Positions 47,247 to 56,885 of a DNA stretch of 64,000 nt are shown piece after piece. The stretch comes from Planctomycetales bacterium (GTDB lineage: Bacteria > Planctomycetota > Planctomycetia > Planctomycetales > Planctomycetaceae), in the NCBI GenBank assembly GCA_028285345.1, contig JANQPT010000036.1:1-64000 (forward strand), in the 5' to 3' direction. The number at the start of each line of letters is the position of its first letter. The stretch's first letter is position 1. The position numbers were made by a program, and so were the translations under genes. Below the pieces are notes generated by a model. It saw only the letters and a list, made by a program, of their open reading frames with translations. It was not told the origin of the DNA and did not search any database.

Positions 47247-47310
47247 CCCAGGCCGGGCGAGGAGAAGGGCTGATTGCAGACTCAGACATCGAAGCCGTTG
47301 CACGATTAAC

Positions 47311-47796
47311 ATGAACGCCGCCACAGGATCGGCAATCGTTGTCACCCGGCATGCTCACGTTTACAATCGGGAAGCGATGCTGCCGGTCCAGCCAACATTG
47401 AACTGCGCGATGCGTGCCCCACCTTTGATAGTCTATGAACGGAACCCCTATTGGGGACCGGAATTACAGCGTCAATTCCTTCACGGCGCCACGAAGATCC
47501 GGGGCACGGGCTCGCTAGAACGAGCGGTTCGCATGATTGGTGAAGTGCCCGGCAGTCTGTTCGTAATGGATTCGCATGCCGGGGTGAGTGAATGTCTCAG
47601 GTCCGTGCTTGGTCTCCGCAATTCGCCGCAGCCATTCAGTACGATGCTGATCGGCTCGAACCACATCAACGGTTTGGAATGGGCGGCGCGGGAGCTCGGT
47701 GTGGACCACTACGTTCCGGAGTCGATCCGCGGAGATGAGCTGGCCGGACTTTGCCGTCGAATACTGTCACGAACAATGCCTGCAACCGAAAACTGA
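47311..47796 (+). CDS. Receiver-like protein of unknown function
   Basis: 161 residues from ATG 47311 (MNAATGSAIVV); ATG 47377 and 47410 are possible later starts and TTG/GTG starts exist upstream. The core (LIVYERNPYWGPELQRQF, LFVMDSHAGVSECL, STMLIGSNHINGLEWAARELGVDHYVPESIR) is a degenerate response-regulator receiver fold, with Asp in VMDSH near where the phospho-acceptor would be and no conserved Lys. No output domain follows. It lies upstream of mrp with a 53-base gap. Confidence 0.55.
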   Translation: MNAATGSAIVVTRHAHVYNREAMLPVQPTLNCAMRAPPLIVYERNPYWGPELQRQFLHGATKIRGTGSLERAVRMIGEVPGSLFVMDSHAGVSECLRSVLGLRNSPQPFSTMLIGSNHINGLEWAARELGVDHYVPESIRGDELAGLCRRILSRTMPATEN

Positions 47797-47849
47797 TCAA
47801 CTTTGTACCGCGAATCGCCTGATCGATACAAACTCAAGCAGAAGTGGGA

Positions 47850-48941
47850 ATGATGTCAGAGAATCAAATGACTGTCGAGTCCGTCCGAGCGTGCCTCGGG
47901 GCGGTCACCGACCCCGAGTTGGGTCGCAGTTGGGACGAAGCGCGGATGATCGACAACGTCGAGCTATCCGGTGCCGGCGAAGTCCGAGTCGCAATCGAAT
48001 TGCCCACGCCCGCTTACCCCGATCAGGAGCGGATCGCGCCGCTCGTTCAGAAAACGCTTCATTCGCAATTCCCGAATGTCGGCAACGTGGCCGTCGACGT
48101 TTCTTGGAAGGTCCGCGGCAAAGAGTCGGGGGGATCGATCGGACTACGCTGTAAGAATGTAGTCGCCGTCGGCAGTGGCAAGGGGGGGGTCGGTAAGAGC
48201 ACGGTGGCGGCCGCACTTGCTTACGGTCTGCACACGCTGGGCGCCAAAGTCGGGCTGATGGACGCCGATGTTTACGGTCCGAGTATTCCGCACATGCTGG
48301 GTGTCCAGCGCAATGAACCTCCTGCCGTTGAAGAGATCAAGGCTCCGAGCGGCGAAACCATCCCGAGGATGGAAGCCATCGACGTCAACGGCCTGAAAAC
48401 GATGTCGATGGGATACCACGTTCCGGACGACAAGCCGATCATTTGGCGCGGCCCCATGCTGCATCGCACGTTGCAACAGTTTCTGCAATTGACCGATTGG
48501 GGCGAACTCGACTACATGATCATTGACCTTCCCCCCGGGACCGGCGATGTGACTTTGTCTCTGTCGCAGATGCTGGGATTGGCCGGTGCCGTCGTTGTTT
48601 GCACGCCGCAACAAGTTGCACTGCTGGATGCGATCAGGGCGCTGAAGATGTTCGATACCGTCAAGATCCCGGTGTTGGGTTTTGTGGAGAACATGTCAGG
48701 CGAGGTTTTCGGCAGCGGCGGAGCACAACAGGCCGCGGAAAAACACGGCGTGCCGTTCTTAGGAGAATTGCCGATCGACCCGCAGATCCGTATCGAGAGC
48801 GACGCCGGAAGGTTGCAGGCCTTGTTTGATGAGCAGAGCGCGCCCCGGCCGCACTTGATCAAGATTTGCCAGCGAGTGGCGATCGAGATCGCGAAGAACT
48901 CCCTCAGCAGTTCTACGATGCCGACGTTGGAAGTCCTATAA
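47850..48941 (+). CDS. mrp: Mrp/ApbC-type ATPase lacking the Fe-S cysteine motif
   Basis: 363 residues from ATG 47850 (GTG 47844 and ATG 47853 are alternatives). The N-terminal MIP18/DUF59 domain has TDPELGRSWDEARMI, and the P-loop is VGSGKGGVGKST (about 106-117), with DADVYGPSIPHMLG, DLPPGTGDV and VVVCTPQQVAL typical of Mrp/Nbp35 carriers of iron-sulfur clusters. The cluster-binding CPxC loop that normally follows ENMS is missing: ENMS (280-283) goes straight into GEVFGSGG. It lies 20 bases ahead of glnE. Confidence 0.9.
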   Translation: MMSENQMTVESVRACLGAVTDPELGRSWDEARMIDNVELSGAGEVRVAIELPTPAYPDQERIAPLVQKTLHSQFPNVGNVAVDVSWKVRGKESGGSIGLRCKNVVAVGSGKGGVGKSTVAAALAYGLHTLGAKVGLMDADVYGPSIPHMLGVQRNEPPAVEEIKAPSGETIPRMEAIDVNGLKTMSMGYHVPDDKPIIWRGPMLHRTLQQFLQLTDWGELDYMIIDLPPGTGDVTLSLSQMLGLAGAVVVCTPQQVALLDAIRALKMFDTVKIPVLGFVENMSGEVFGSGGAQQAAEKHGVPFLGELPIDPQIRIESDAGRLQALFDEQSAPRPHLIKICQRVAIEIAKNSLSSSTMPTLEVL

Positions 48942-48961
48942 CCGCGCCGCTCAGGATTGGC

Positions 48962-51900
48962 ATGTACCAAAACTTCACCGAATTGTTTGAGCGGGGGACG
49001 CTGAATGCCGGCAAGGCGGCGCAGCTCATGGAACCTGTCGGTTTCGCTGATCCGGGCGCCGCTTTTAATCGTTTGCAGCATGTCGCCGAGCCGGACGATT
49101 GCCGCAAAGAGATTTGCCGTTGCCTGCCGACTCTGCTTATCACTTTGGCGGACATCGCCGACCCAGACGGGGTCCTGGTCAAGTTTGAGCACTTTCTGCA
49201 GAGCGCTCCCGACCGGCTGGAGATGATCCAATTCCTGGGAGACTCTCCCCGCGCGGTGGAAATGCTCGTCGCTCTGTTCATGAGTAGCGAGTTCCTCTCT
49301 GAAATCCTCCGCAAGAATCCGGGCTATCTGGCACCGCTGGTCCAGCATCGGCATCTGGGAGAACTGAAGAGCCGCGAGGAATTTTTCGCTGCCGCACAAA
49401 CGGCCATCGAAGGAATCGACGTCGACGCGGCCATCCTGGATGGCCTGCGGCGCTATCAACGCTGGGAGCTGTTGCGCATCGGCGCGTGTGACCTGTTCGG
49501 CCTGGTCGACTTCAAATCGGTCACGGTGCAGTTGTCGCTGTTGGCCGACGCGCTGGTGCAGTCCTGTTTGAAGATCGCCGCCAAACAGGCTGACGTCGAT
49601 CCCGGCGATTTCGCCGTCGTGGCGATGGGCAAGCTGGGCGGCGAGGAATTGAATTACAGCTCCGACATTGATCTGATTTTTCTGACCACCGGCGACGCGG
49701 GGTCCTATCGGCGGCTGGGGCAGAATCTGATTCGCGCCGTCAACCAGGCAACACAAGAGGGATTTCTCTATCGAGTCGACATGCGGCTGCGTCCATGGGG
49801 ACGATCGGGCGAATTAGTCACCAAGGTCGACGGCTATCTCGACTACCTCCAGCGCAATGCGATGCTGTGGGAAAAGCAGGCGCTACTCAAAGGGCGAATC
49901 ATTGCCGGCAATATGGAAATGGGAAATCAGTTTCTTCAGTCGGCCGAGCCGCTGATCTTTGTGGCCTCCGAAGAAGAGGTCCGGACCGGCGTGCATCGGA
50001 TGAAGCAACAGATTGAGGCGGACCTGAAGCAAAAGGGCCGCCACTTCGGCGAAGTCAAACTCGGCGCCGGTTCGATCCGAGACGTCGAATTCGTGGCCCA
50101 ATATCTGCAATTGGCCTACGGCGGCAAACACCCGCAGGTGCGAACATTCAACACGCTCGAGGCGTTGGTGCGGCTGGCGGACTTCGGGCTGCTCGACGCA
50201 CAGGAGTACCGCGTACTGACCGACGGCTACGTTTTCCTGCGGACCGTTGAACATTCGGTGCAATTGACGAACTACAAACAGGCGCATTCCCTTCCCAAAG
50301 ACGAAGCGGAACTGAATTACTTGGCGCGCCGCTTGGATTTTCAGGACGTTCCCCACTTTCTGGCACACTATCACAAGCACTCGGAACAAATCCGCAATGT
50401 GTATCGGCGGCATTTTGAGTCCGATGGCGAAACACTTAAGAGTCGCGAGTCGTTTCTGCCTCCGCCGACCGCGCCGGCGTTTCGGATCCCGGAAGCGAAT
50501 ATCGCGGAGCTATTTACCGACGAGGAAATCGATCAGCACCGTCAAATGGCCGCTCGGCTGGGGCCGGATCACCCCGTCGATGTCGAGGCACACGAGGACG
50601 AGGATGGACACTGGAAAGTCACGATCGTCTGCGCGGACCACACCGGCCAGCTGTCGTTAGTCTGCGGGTTGCTGTTCGTCCATGGATTTCACATTGAAGA
50701 AGGAAACGTCATCAGCCACGGCTCAAGCGTCGACGACGAGCGGGCCGACCGGCAAATGGTGGCGGCGCTCCGCGTCCGTCCCGAAGCAGGCTCCGTTCAC
50801 AAGGAACTGTGGCAAAGCTACGAGTCGGAACTGGCGGAACTGACGGCGAAAGTGCAAGACGGCCAGCCGCTTGAGGCTCAAGGAGAGCTGGCCCGGCGCG
50901 TCGCCTTGGCACTCGGACAGTTGAGCGAAGTCTCAACGACGCTGTATTCGATCAATATCGAAATCGACAACGATGCTTCCGACCAATACACAGTGCTGCA
51001 CATTGATGCGCCGGACACGATTGGCTTCTTGTACGAATTGACCAATTCGCTTGCGCTCAACAGCATCTATCTCGGCCGCGTCGTGGTGCAGTCTTCGAAG
51101 AATCGCGTCTTGGACACGCTCTATATTACGGACGATCACGACCGCAAGATCACAGATCCCGCGCGTCAACGGGAACTCCGGGCGGCAACGGTGCTGACCA
51201 AATGGTTTTCGCAGTTGTTGCCCAATGCCCCCAATCCGGAGTCTGCGCTGCTGCACTTTCGGCAATTCCTCGAACAGATGTTCAGCCGGCCCGATTGGCC
51301 GGACGAGATTGCCACGCTTTCGCAATCGAAAGTGCTCGACGCCCTCGCCCGGCTGCTGGGTGTGAGCGACTTCTTGTGGGCGGACTTCCTGCGCATGCAG
51401 CACGAGAATCTGTTTCCCGTTGTCAGCGACGTCGACAGCTTGGAATCAGCCAAGAACAAGGAGCAGATGCAGCAAGAACTGTCGCGGGAACTCGCGGAGA
51501 CCGATGAGCAGGAGGAAAAGGTCGCTCGGCTGAACTTGTTCAAGGATCGCGAGATGTTCCGCGTCGACATGCGGCATATCTTGGGGCACGTGACGGAATT
51601 TGGCCAGTTCGCATCTGAGCTGACCGATGTCGCCGAAGTGATCGTCGAAGCGGCTTATGAACTGGTGCTGACGCGGCTGCTTGGCCGGTTTGGCCAACCA
51701 CAGCTTGCCGACGGTCAGCCTTGTACAATGGCTGTCTGTGCGCTAGGCAAGTGCGGTGGTCGCGAGATGGGCTACGCGTCCGATGTAGAGCTGATGTTCG
51801 TATACGCCGGACCTGGAAAAACCACCGGTCCGGACGTGATTTCCAACAACGAATTCTACCGCAAGCTGGTTGAGCGGATTCCGCGGACGATTGCCGCCCG

Positions 51901-52567
51901 CCGCAAGGGGATTTTCGAGATTGACCTGCGTCTGCGTCCCTACGGCAAAGCGGGAGATTTGGCGGTCTCGTGGGACGCCTTTGAGCAGTACTTTGCGTCG
52001 GGTGGCGCAGCTTGGCCGTACGAACGGCAAGCACTCGTCAAGCTGCGGCCGATTTGCGGTGACGCGGACTTCGGACCGCGCGTCGTCGAACTCCGCGACC
52101 GGTGTATTTACACCGGCGAAGCTTTCGACGCAACCGCCATGCGGGCCATGCGGCAACGGCAGTTGCGCGAGCTGGTGCAACCGGGCACCTTCAACGCCAA
52201 ACTCTCGCCCGGCGGACTGGTCGACATTGAGTATCTGGTGCAGGGCCTGCAGATTACTCATGCAGGCGACCACCCCGCTTTGCGGGCGACGAACACCCGC
52301 GCGGCTTTGAAAGCTCTGCAACAGGTCGGTATTCTATCGGAACTGACGCGCCTGCAGCTCCGCAAGGCGTACGTCTTTTTCCGCCGTGTGATTGACGCCC
52401 TGCGGATGGTCCGCGGTGATGCTCGCGACTTGACCGTTCCCTCCACTGACAGCGAGGAATTCGAAACTTTGGCGCGACGGTTGAACTACGACGACGTCGC
52501 CGACTTGCACGATGACCTGATGCGCTATTCCCAACACGTTGAGGAACTGAACCATTTAATCGATTGA
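48962..52567 (+). CDS. glnE: Glutamine-synthetase adenylyltransferase with internal ACT domains
   Basis: 1201 residues from ATG 48962 (MYQNFTELFERG); the frame from TTG 48866 overlaps mrp. GlnE adds or removes AMP on glutamine synthetase; the usual length is about 950. The first nucleotidyltransferase half has GKLGGEELNYSSDIDLIF (Asp235, Asp237). The second has GKCGGREMGYASDVELMF with Asp941 and Glu943, where the usual motif is Asp-x-Asp. Between them, residues about 538-730 hold two ACT-like repeats: WKVTIVCADHTGQLSLVCGL and YTVLHIDAPDTIGFLYELTN, the latter followed by KITDPARQRELR, as at the GlnD C-terminus. It is downstream of mrp (20 bases). Confidence 0.88.
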   Translation: MYQNFTELFERGTLNAGKAAQLMEPVGFADPGAAFNRLQHVAEPDDCRKEICRCLPTLLITLADIADPDGVLVKFEHFLQSAPDRLEMIQFLGDSPRAVEMLVALFMSSEFLSEILRKNPGYLAPLVQHRHLGELKSREEFFAAAQTAIEGIDVDAAILDGLRRYQRWELLRIGACDLFGLVDFKSVTVQLSLLADALVQSCLKIAAKQADVDPGDFAVVAMGKLGGEELNYSSDIDLIFLTTGDAGSYRRLGQNLIRAVNQATQEGFLYRVDMRLRPWGRSGELVTKVDGYLDYLQRNAMLWEKQALLKGRIIAGNMEMGNQFLQSAEPLIFVASEEEVRTGVHRMKQQIEADLKQKGRHFGEVKLGAGSIRDVEFVAQYLQLAYGGKHPQVRTFNTLEALVRLADFGLLDAQEYRVLTDGYVFLRTVEHSVQLTNYKQAHSLPKDEAELNYLARRLDFQDVPHFLAHYHKHSEQIRNVYRRHFESDGETLKSRESFLPPPTAPAFRIPEANIAELFTDEEIDQHRQMAARLGPDHPVDVEAHEDEDGHWKVTIVCADHTGQLSLVCGLLFVHGFHIEEGNVISHGSSVDDERADRQMVAALRVRPEAGSVHKELWQSYESELAELTAKVQDGQPLEAQGELARRVALALGQLSEVSTTLYSINIEIDNDASDQYTVLHIDAPDTIGFLYELTNSLALNSIYLGRVVVQSSKNRVLDTLYITDDHDRKITDPARQRELRAATVLTKWFSQLLPNAPNPESALLHFRQFLEQMFSRPDWPDEIATLSQSKVLDALARLLGVSDFLWADFLRMQHENLFPVVSDVDSLESAKNKEQMQQELSRELAETDEQEEKVARLNLFKDREMFRVDMRHILGHVTEFGQFASELTDVAEVIVEAAYELVLTRLLGRFGQPQLADGQPCTMAVCALGKCGGREMGYASDVELMFVYAGPGKTTGPDVISNNEFYRKLVERIPRTIAARRKGIFEIDLRLRPYGKAGDLAVSWDAFEQYFASGGAAWPYERQALVKLRPICGDADFGPRVVELRDRCIYTGEAFDATAMRAMRQRQLRELVQPGTFNAKLSPGGLVDIEYLVQGLQITHAGDHPALRATNTRAALKALQQVGILSELTRLQLRKAYVFFRRVIDALRMVRGDARDLTVPSTDSEEFETLARRLNYDDVADLHDDLMRYSQHVEELNHLID

Positions 52568-52691
52568 CTGAAACGCTGCGTGGAAGGGCGCGACTCGAGC
52601 CCAACCCCGACAGAGCCGAAACGGCCATCGAGCACATCCGGATTGATTTACCAACTTACTCACTGACCACAACTGAAAACGATTCGCACTC

Positions 52692-53924
52692 ATGGCCCTG
52701 ATCAACGACAATTTCTCCAAGCTGGCGGCCGGCTATCTCTTTCCCGAGATCGGTCGCCGCGTCTCCGCGTTTACCGCCGACAATCCCAGCGCCGACGTGA
52801 TTCGGCTCGGTATCGGTGACGTGACGGAACCGCTCCCCCCCGCATGCATCGCCGCTCTGCACAAAGCGGTCGACGAAATGGCCGTCCGCGAGACGTTTCG
52901 CGGCTATGGACCGGAGCAGGGATATGAATTTCTGCGCGACGCCATCGTCGAACACGCCTACCGGTCGCGCGGCGTTGACGTCTCGGCCGACGAAGTTTTC
53001 GTTTCCGACGGGTCGAAATGTGACTCGGGGAATATCCTCGACATCTTCGGCGCAGACAACAAGGTCGCCGTGATGGATCCGGTGTATCCGGTTTATGTCG
53101 ACACGAATGTGATGGCCGGCCGGACCGGCGGCGCGGACTCGAGTGGACGGTATTCCGGCTTGGTGTATGTGCCGGTGACCGCGGAGAACGACTTCGTTCC
53201 TCAGCCGTCTGAGGAACCGGTCGATTTGATTTACCTCTGCTATCCCAACAATCCGACCGGGACCGTGGCGACTCGCGAGACGCTTCAAACGTGGATTGAT
53301 TACGCGCGCTCAAACGACGCGATCATCTTCTATGACGCTGCTTATGAAGCGTACATTACCGACCCGAATATCCCGCATTCAATTTATGAGATTGAGGGGG
53401 CGCGCGACGTTGCTATCGAATTTCGCAGCTTCAGCAAGAACGCCGGCTTCACCGGAATCCGCTGCGCCTTCACGGTGATCCCCCGCGAATTGACGGGCAA
53501 GACCGCGTCGGGAGAGGACCAGCCGATTCATCCGCTCTGGAACCGCCGTCATTGCACGAAATTTAACGGCGTCTCCTATCCGATTCAGCGAGCCGCCGAA
53601 GCGGTCTTTTCGACTGAAGGGCAGCAGCAAGTTAGTGAGCTGATCGCCTTCTATCTCACCAATGCCAAACTCATTCGCGAAGGCCTGCAGGCGGCGGGAA
53701 TTACCGTCTACGGCGGTGTGAACGCTCCCTATGTCTGGCTGCAAACGCCCGGCGGCACGGGGAGTTGGGACTTCTTCGACCAACTGCTCGCCAAGGGACA
53801 TCTAGTCGGCACGCCCGGCGGCGGATTCGGCGCCGCGGGTGAAGGATATTTTCGCTTAAGCGCCTTCAACAGCCGTGAGAATATCGAGCAGGCGGTCGAA
53901 CGGTTCCAAAAGGTCGTTGCTTAG
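52692..53924 (+). CDS. dapL: LL-diaminopimelate aminotransferase
   Basis: 410 residues. It makes LL-diaminopimelate directly from tetrahydrodipicolinate and glutamate, a shortcut in lysine and peptidoglycan precursor synthesis. PLP Lys249 is in [13 protein letters not shown], the ligand Tyr/Asp pair in [12 protein letters not shown], and the Asn-Pro-Thr loop in [11 protein letters not shown]-terminal [12 protein letters not shown] and [17 protein letters not shown] are diagnostic of DapL rather than other class I aminotransferases. It precedes aroE by 32 bases, so these two amino-acid biosynthesis genes are probably one transcript. Confidence 0.95.
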   Translation: MALINDNFSKLAAGYLFPEIGRRVSAFTADNPSADVIRLGIGDVTEPLPPACIAALHKAVDEMAVRETFRGYGPEQGYEFLRDAIVEHAYRSRGVDVSADEVFVSDGSKCDSGNILDIFGADNKVAVMDPVYPVYVDTNVMAGRTGGADSSGRYSGLVYVPVTAENDFVPQPSEEPVDLIYLCYPNNPTGTVATRETLQTWIDYARSNDAIIFYDAAYEAYITDPNIPHSIYEIEGARDVAIEFRSFSKNAGFTGIRCAFTVIPRELTGKTASGEDQPIHPLWNRRHCTKFNGVSYPIQRAAEAVFSTEGQQQVSELIAFYLTNAKLIREGLQAAGITVYGGVNAPYVWLQTPGGTGSWDFFDQLLAKGHLVGTPGGGFGAAGEGYFRLSAFNSRENIEQAVERFQKVVA

Positions 53925-53956
53925 CGGCCGCTACGTGTGTCTTGCAAAGGTTGCCC

Positions 53957-54802
53957 ATGCGTTCCTTCAAACAGGAAATCACGGCCGTATTCGGCCAGCC
54001 GGTGGCGGAGAACCCCACCCAGGTGATGATTGAAAGCGCGTTCGCCGATTCCGGATTGGCGTGGCGTTACTTGACCCTGGAGGTCGCGCCGCCGAATTTG
54101 GGCGCCGCGGTTGCGGGCGCACGGGCGATGGGATTTCGCGGATTCAATTTGACGATTCCGCACAAAGTCGCCGTCATCGAGCACCTCGATTCGCTGAGCG
54201 AAGCCGCGGAACTGATGGGCGCCGTCAATTGCGTCGTCCGACAACGGGAGCTGTTGGTCGGAGAGAACACTGACGGCAAAGGATTCGTCGAATCGCTCCG
54301 CGAGGTCACCGACCCGGCCGGCAAGCAGGTGGTGATTCTCGGCGCAGGCGGCGCCGCACGCGCGATCGCAGTTGAGCTCTGTTTGGCAGGAGCCGCCCGG
54401 ATCACAGTCGTCAATCGATCGGCCAAGCGGGGAGAGGAACTCGCCGGGCTGCTACGGCAACGATTGCAGGCCGATGCGGATTTTGTCGCCTGGACGGGCG
54501 ATTATGAGGTTCCTGCGGGGACCGATGTGCTGGTTAACGCCACTTCGATCGGGCTGTTTCCCGATGTCGATGCGCGAATTCCGCTCGCCGTTGATACGCT
54601 CACCGAAGACATGGTAGTCGCCGACGTGATTCCCAATCCACCGCAGACACGATTGGTGCGTGACGCGTCCGCACGGGGCTGCCGCGTCCTGGACGGCTTG
54701 GGAATGCTCGTGAACCAGGGCGTGATCGGCTTCCGCCTTTGGACGGGCGTCGATCCCAATCCCGCCGTGATGAGAGCGGCTTTGGAGGAGGTATTCGGCT
54801 AG
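53957..54802 (+). CDS. aroE: Shikimate dehydrogenase family protein
   Basis: 281 residues from ATG 53957, with AAAGG six bases upstream (a TTG start at 53942 is not needed). Shikimate-contacting residues Lys70 (NLTIPHK), Asn91 (GAVNCVV) and Asp106 (ENTDGKG) are present, and the Rossmann motif GAGGAARAI is intact. The N-terminal S-x-S motif that holds the shikimate carboxylate is replaced by GQPVAENPTQVM (13-24). It may be true AroE with a modified carboxylate pocket or a relative acting on another quinate/shikimate-like substrate. Downstream of dapL. Confidence 0.85.
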   Translation: MRSFKQEITAVFGQPVAENPTQVMIESAFADSGLAWRYLTLEVAPPNLGAAVAGARAMGFRGFNLTIPHKVAVIEHLDSLSEAAELMGAVNCVVRQRELLVGENTDGKGFVESLREVTDPAGKQVVILGAGGAARAIAVELCLAGAARITVVNRSAKRGEELAGLLRQRLQADADFVAWTGDYEVPAGTDVLVNATSIGLFPDVDARIPLAVDTLTEDMVVADVIPNPPQTRLVRDASARGCRVLDGLGMLVNQGVIGFRLWTGVDPNPAVMRAALEEVFG

Positions 54803-54845
54803 CGGTCGTCTGCCGACGCGACCCGTTGCAGTGACGCCGTTCCGC

Positions 54846-56885
54846 TTAGCCTTGTTCATCCTCGCGATGAAGATGCTTGTGAATCGTCTCGGAGATAGTA
54901 TCGAGGATCTCAGTCCGTTTCTTGTCCGAAAGATCCATCGACTTGAGTTGATCACCGATGTCGTCGAGCACACGCCCTCGACAGGCGTCCTGAGCGGCGC
55001 GGAGTTCCGAAATCTGCTGCCGCTGAGAGTGTATTTCCTGCCAGTCCTGTAGCCGCGCCACGAAGTCGGCAGGGGTCTGAAATCGGTCGGTCGGTTTTTT
55101 GGCAAGTGCCCGTTCAAGAACGTTCCATAACCTGTCATCCAAACCGGGAATCGGCGGAACCGGATCTTGGGCGTGCATCATCAAGATTTTGACCGGATTT
55201 TCATCGTCGAACGGTGGGTGGCCGGCCAACAGGTCGTAGAGCGTGCATCCCAATCCGTAGATGTCGCTACGAATGTCGGCGGAATGACCGTCTGCTGCCT
55301 GTTCAGGAGACATATAGCGGGTCGTACCCAACTGAATTCCCGCTTGGGTCATCTGCGCTGTCTGTTTTTCGTCCCATTCCGTTTCCGAATCGGGATCGTC
55401 ATCCAAACGCGCCAAACCGAGGTCGAGCAATTTGGCGGTTCCATCTTCGGACACGAGAATGTTTGACGGTTTGACATCGCGGTGGATCACGCCGTTGCGA
55501 AAGGCGAACTGCAGCGCATCGCCGATTTGGACGGCGATATTAACCGCAAACCCCGGGGACTGAGCGCCGCGGTCTTGCAGCAGCCGCTTGAGATTCAACC
55601 CCGGCATGTATTCCATCACGATGTAATTGCCGGAGAGTGCGATCTCGTAGGCGCGAACGATGTTGGGGTGCTGGATCTTCTCGTTGATCATCGCCTCGCG
55701 ACGAAAACGAACGAGCATCCGCGGCTTCTTAAACGCGCGGGCCTTGGGAAACTTGATGGCGACGTCGCAGGCCCGCTGTGGATCGTATGCCCGAAAGACG
55801 GTTCCCATGCTGCCGTGACCGATCCGGTCCAAAAGACGATAGCGATTGCTGACGATCAAATGTTCGGTGCGACCCGCCTTAACTTGATCCACCTGCCATG
55901 CCGTCAACAGGTCACGTTCGATCAGCAAATCTGACAGCTCGTCAACCGTCCGACCAGCGCCGAGAGCGTGTTCGGCGACGATGTTGATTTGCTGCCGACT
56001 GAGCAGGCCTGTCTGTTCGACGGCCTCGATAAAATCTTCCTGCGACATTTCGGCCGGCGGTTCCGGCACCATTTCCACTTCGTGTTCAGACTCCGGAACC
56101 AATTCCCGCACTGAAGTTTCGCCCAAAGGAAACTCTGTCGACGAGCGGTTGTTCCCACCCTCGAGGGTGAAGTCATGGCTCGACACATAGTGGATTCGCA
56201 TCCGAAACTGGCCGACCTGCAGAATCTGGCCCTGCTCCAAGCGGAGGTAGTCGACAGGCTGCCCATCGACGCGTGTGCCGCCCCGGCCCAGAAAATCGAT
56301 GACCCATAACCCGTCGCGCGTCACCAGCAGCCCGCAATGCACCTTGGATATCGACTCGTCTTCCAACCGAATCTTGCATCCGGCGCCGCTGCCAATCAAC
56401 GTCAATACGCGATTGATCATCCAGGTATTGCCGATTTCAGATCGATGGAGGAACTCCAGTTGAACCGGCCCGAGAGAGGTACGCGGTTCGCCCACGGCAT
56501 CGAGCGGATTGAAGTTCGCCGGATATTCGACGGAGACGCCCATATACGGCTTGGCCAGACGGATGTGATACGGCCCGATTTGCGGTCCCACGCGATCGGT
56601 GAGCCATCCGCAGCGGCGCTGCTGATCACCCCAAATGGTCCCGGAACGGCTGTTCAGATCCACGCAAAAAATGCGGCCGCCGAAGTTCTGGAGATATGCA
56701 TGACGAAAGCTGACGTCCGAGTGTTGGAGCCTGACCTGACAACGCGCCGACCTGCCGACCAGTGCGAACGCATTTGCCATCTCGAAGTGCACCGGAGCAT
56801 CGGTTCCTGTCTCGGTCACCGAGAGCTGAACCGGCTCACTTGAAAACGTCGATTGCTTCAGTAGTTGGGAACGGGGGTCGTTCAT
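54846..56885 (-). CDS. Double-FHA serine/threonine protein kinase
   Basis: 679 residues. Two FHA-like phosphothreonine-binding domains (about 30-95 with GRSARCQVRL, and about 155-235 with GSGAGCKIRLEDESISKVHCG) precede a linker with a small helical module (FIEAVEQTGLLSRQQINI), then a Hanks-type kinase with RIGHGSMGTVF, VAIKFPK, HRDVKPSNIL, DLGLARL (DLG in place of DFG) and GTTRYMSPEQAADG. No transmembrane helix follows, so it is cytoplasmic, unlike PknB-type kinases. The C-terminal 45 residues are a charged coil. It faces aroE tail to tail. Confidence 0.88.
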   Translation of the reverse strand: MNDPRSQLLKQSTFSSEPVQLSVTETGTDAPVHFEMANAFALVGRSARCQVRLQHSDVSFRHAYLQNFGGRIFCVDLNSRSGTIWGDQQRRCGWLTDRVGPQIGPYHIRLAKPYMGVSVEYPANFNPLDAVGEPRTSLGPVQLEFLHRSEIGNTWMINRVLTLIGSGAGCKIRLEDESISKVHCGLLVTRDGLWVIDFLGRGGTRVDGQPVDYLRLEQGQILQVGQFRMRIHYVSSHDFTLEGGNNRSSTEFPLGETSVRELVPESEHEVEMVPEPPAEMSQEDFIEAVEQTGLLSRQQINIVAEHALGAGRTVDELSDLLIERDLLTAWQVDQVKAGRTEHLIVSNRYRLLDRIGHGSMGTVFRAYDPQRACDVAIKFPKARAFKKPRMLVRFRREAMINEKIQHPNIVRAYEIALSGNYIVMEYMPGLNLKRLLQDRGAQSPGFAVNIAVQIGDALQFAFRNGVIHRDVKPSNILVSEDGTAKLLDLGLARLDDDPDSETEWDEKQTAQMTQAGIQLGTTRYMSPEQAADGHSADIRSDIYGLGCTLYDLLAGHPPFDDENPVKILMMHAQDPVPPIPGLDDRLWNVLERALAKKPTDRFQTPADFVARLQDWQEIHSQRQQISELRAAQDACRGRVLDDIGDQLKSMDLSDKKRTEILDTISETIHKHLHREDEQG

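Noticed and set aside
48512..49756. 414-residue open frame opposite mrp and glnE
   Set aside because: Antisense to two well-supported genes and crosses their boundary; no recognisable domain.
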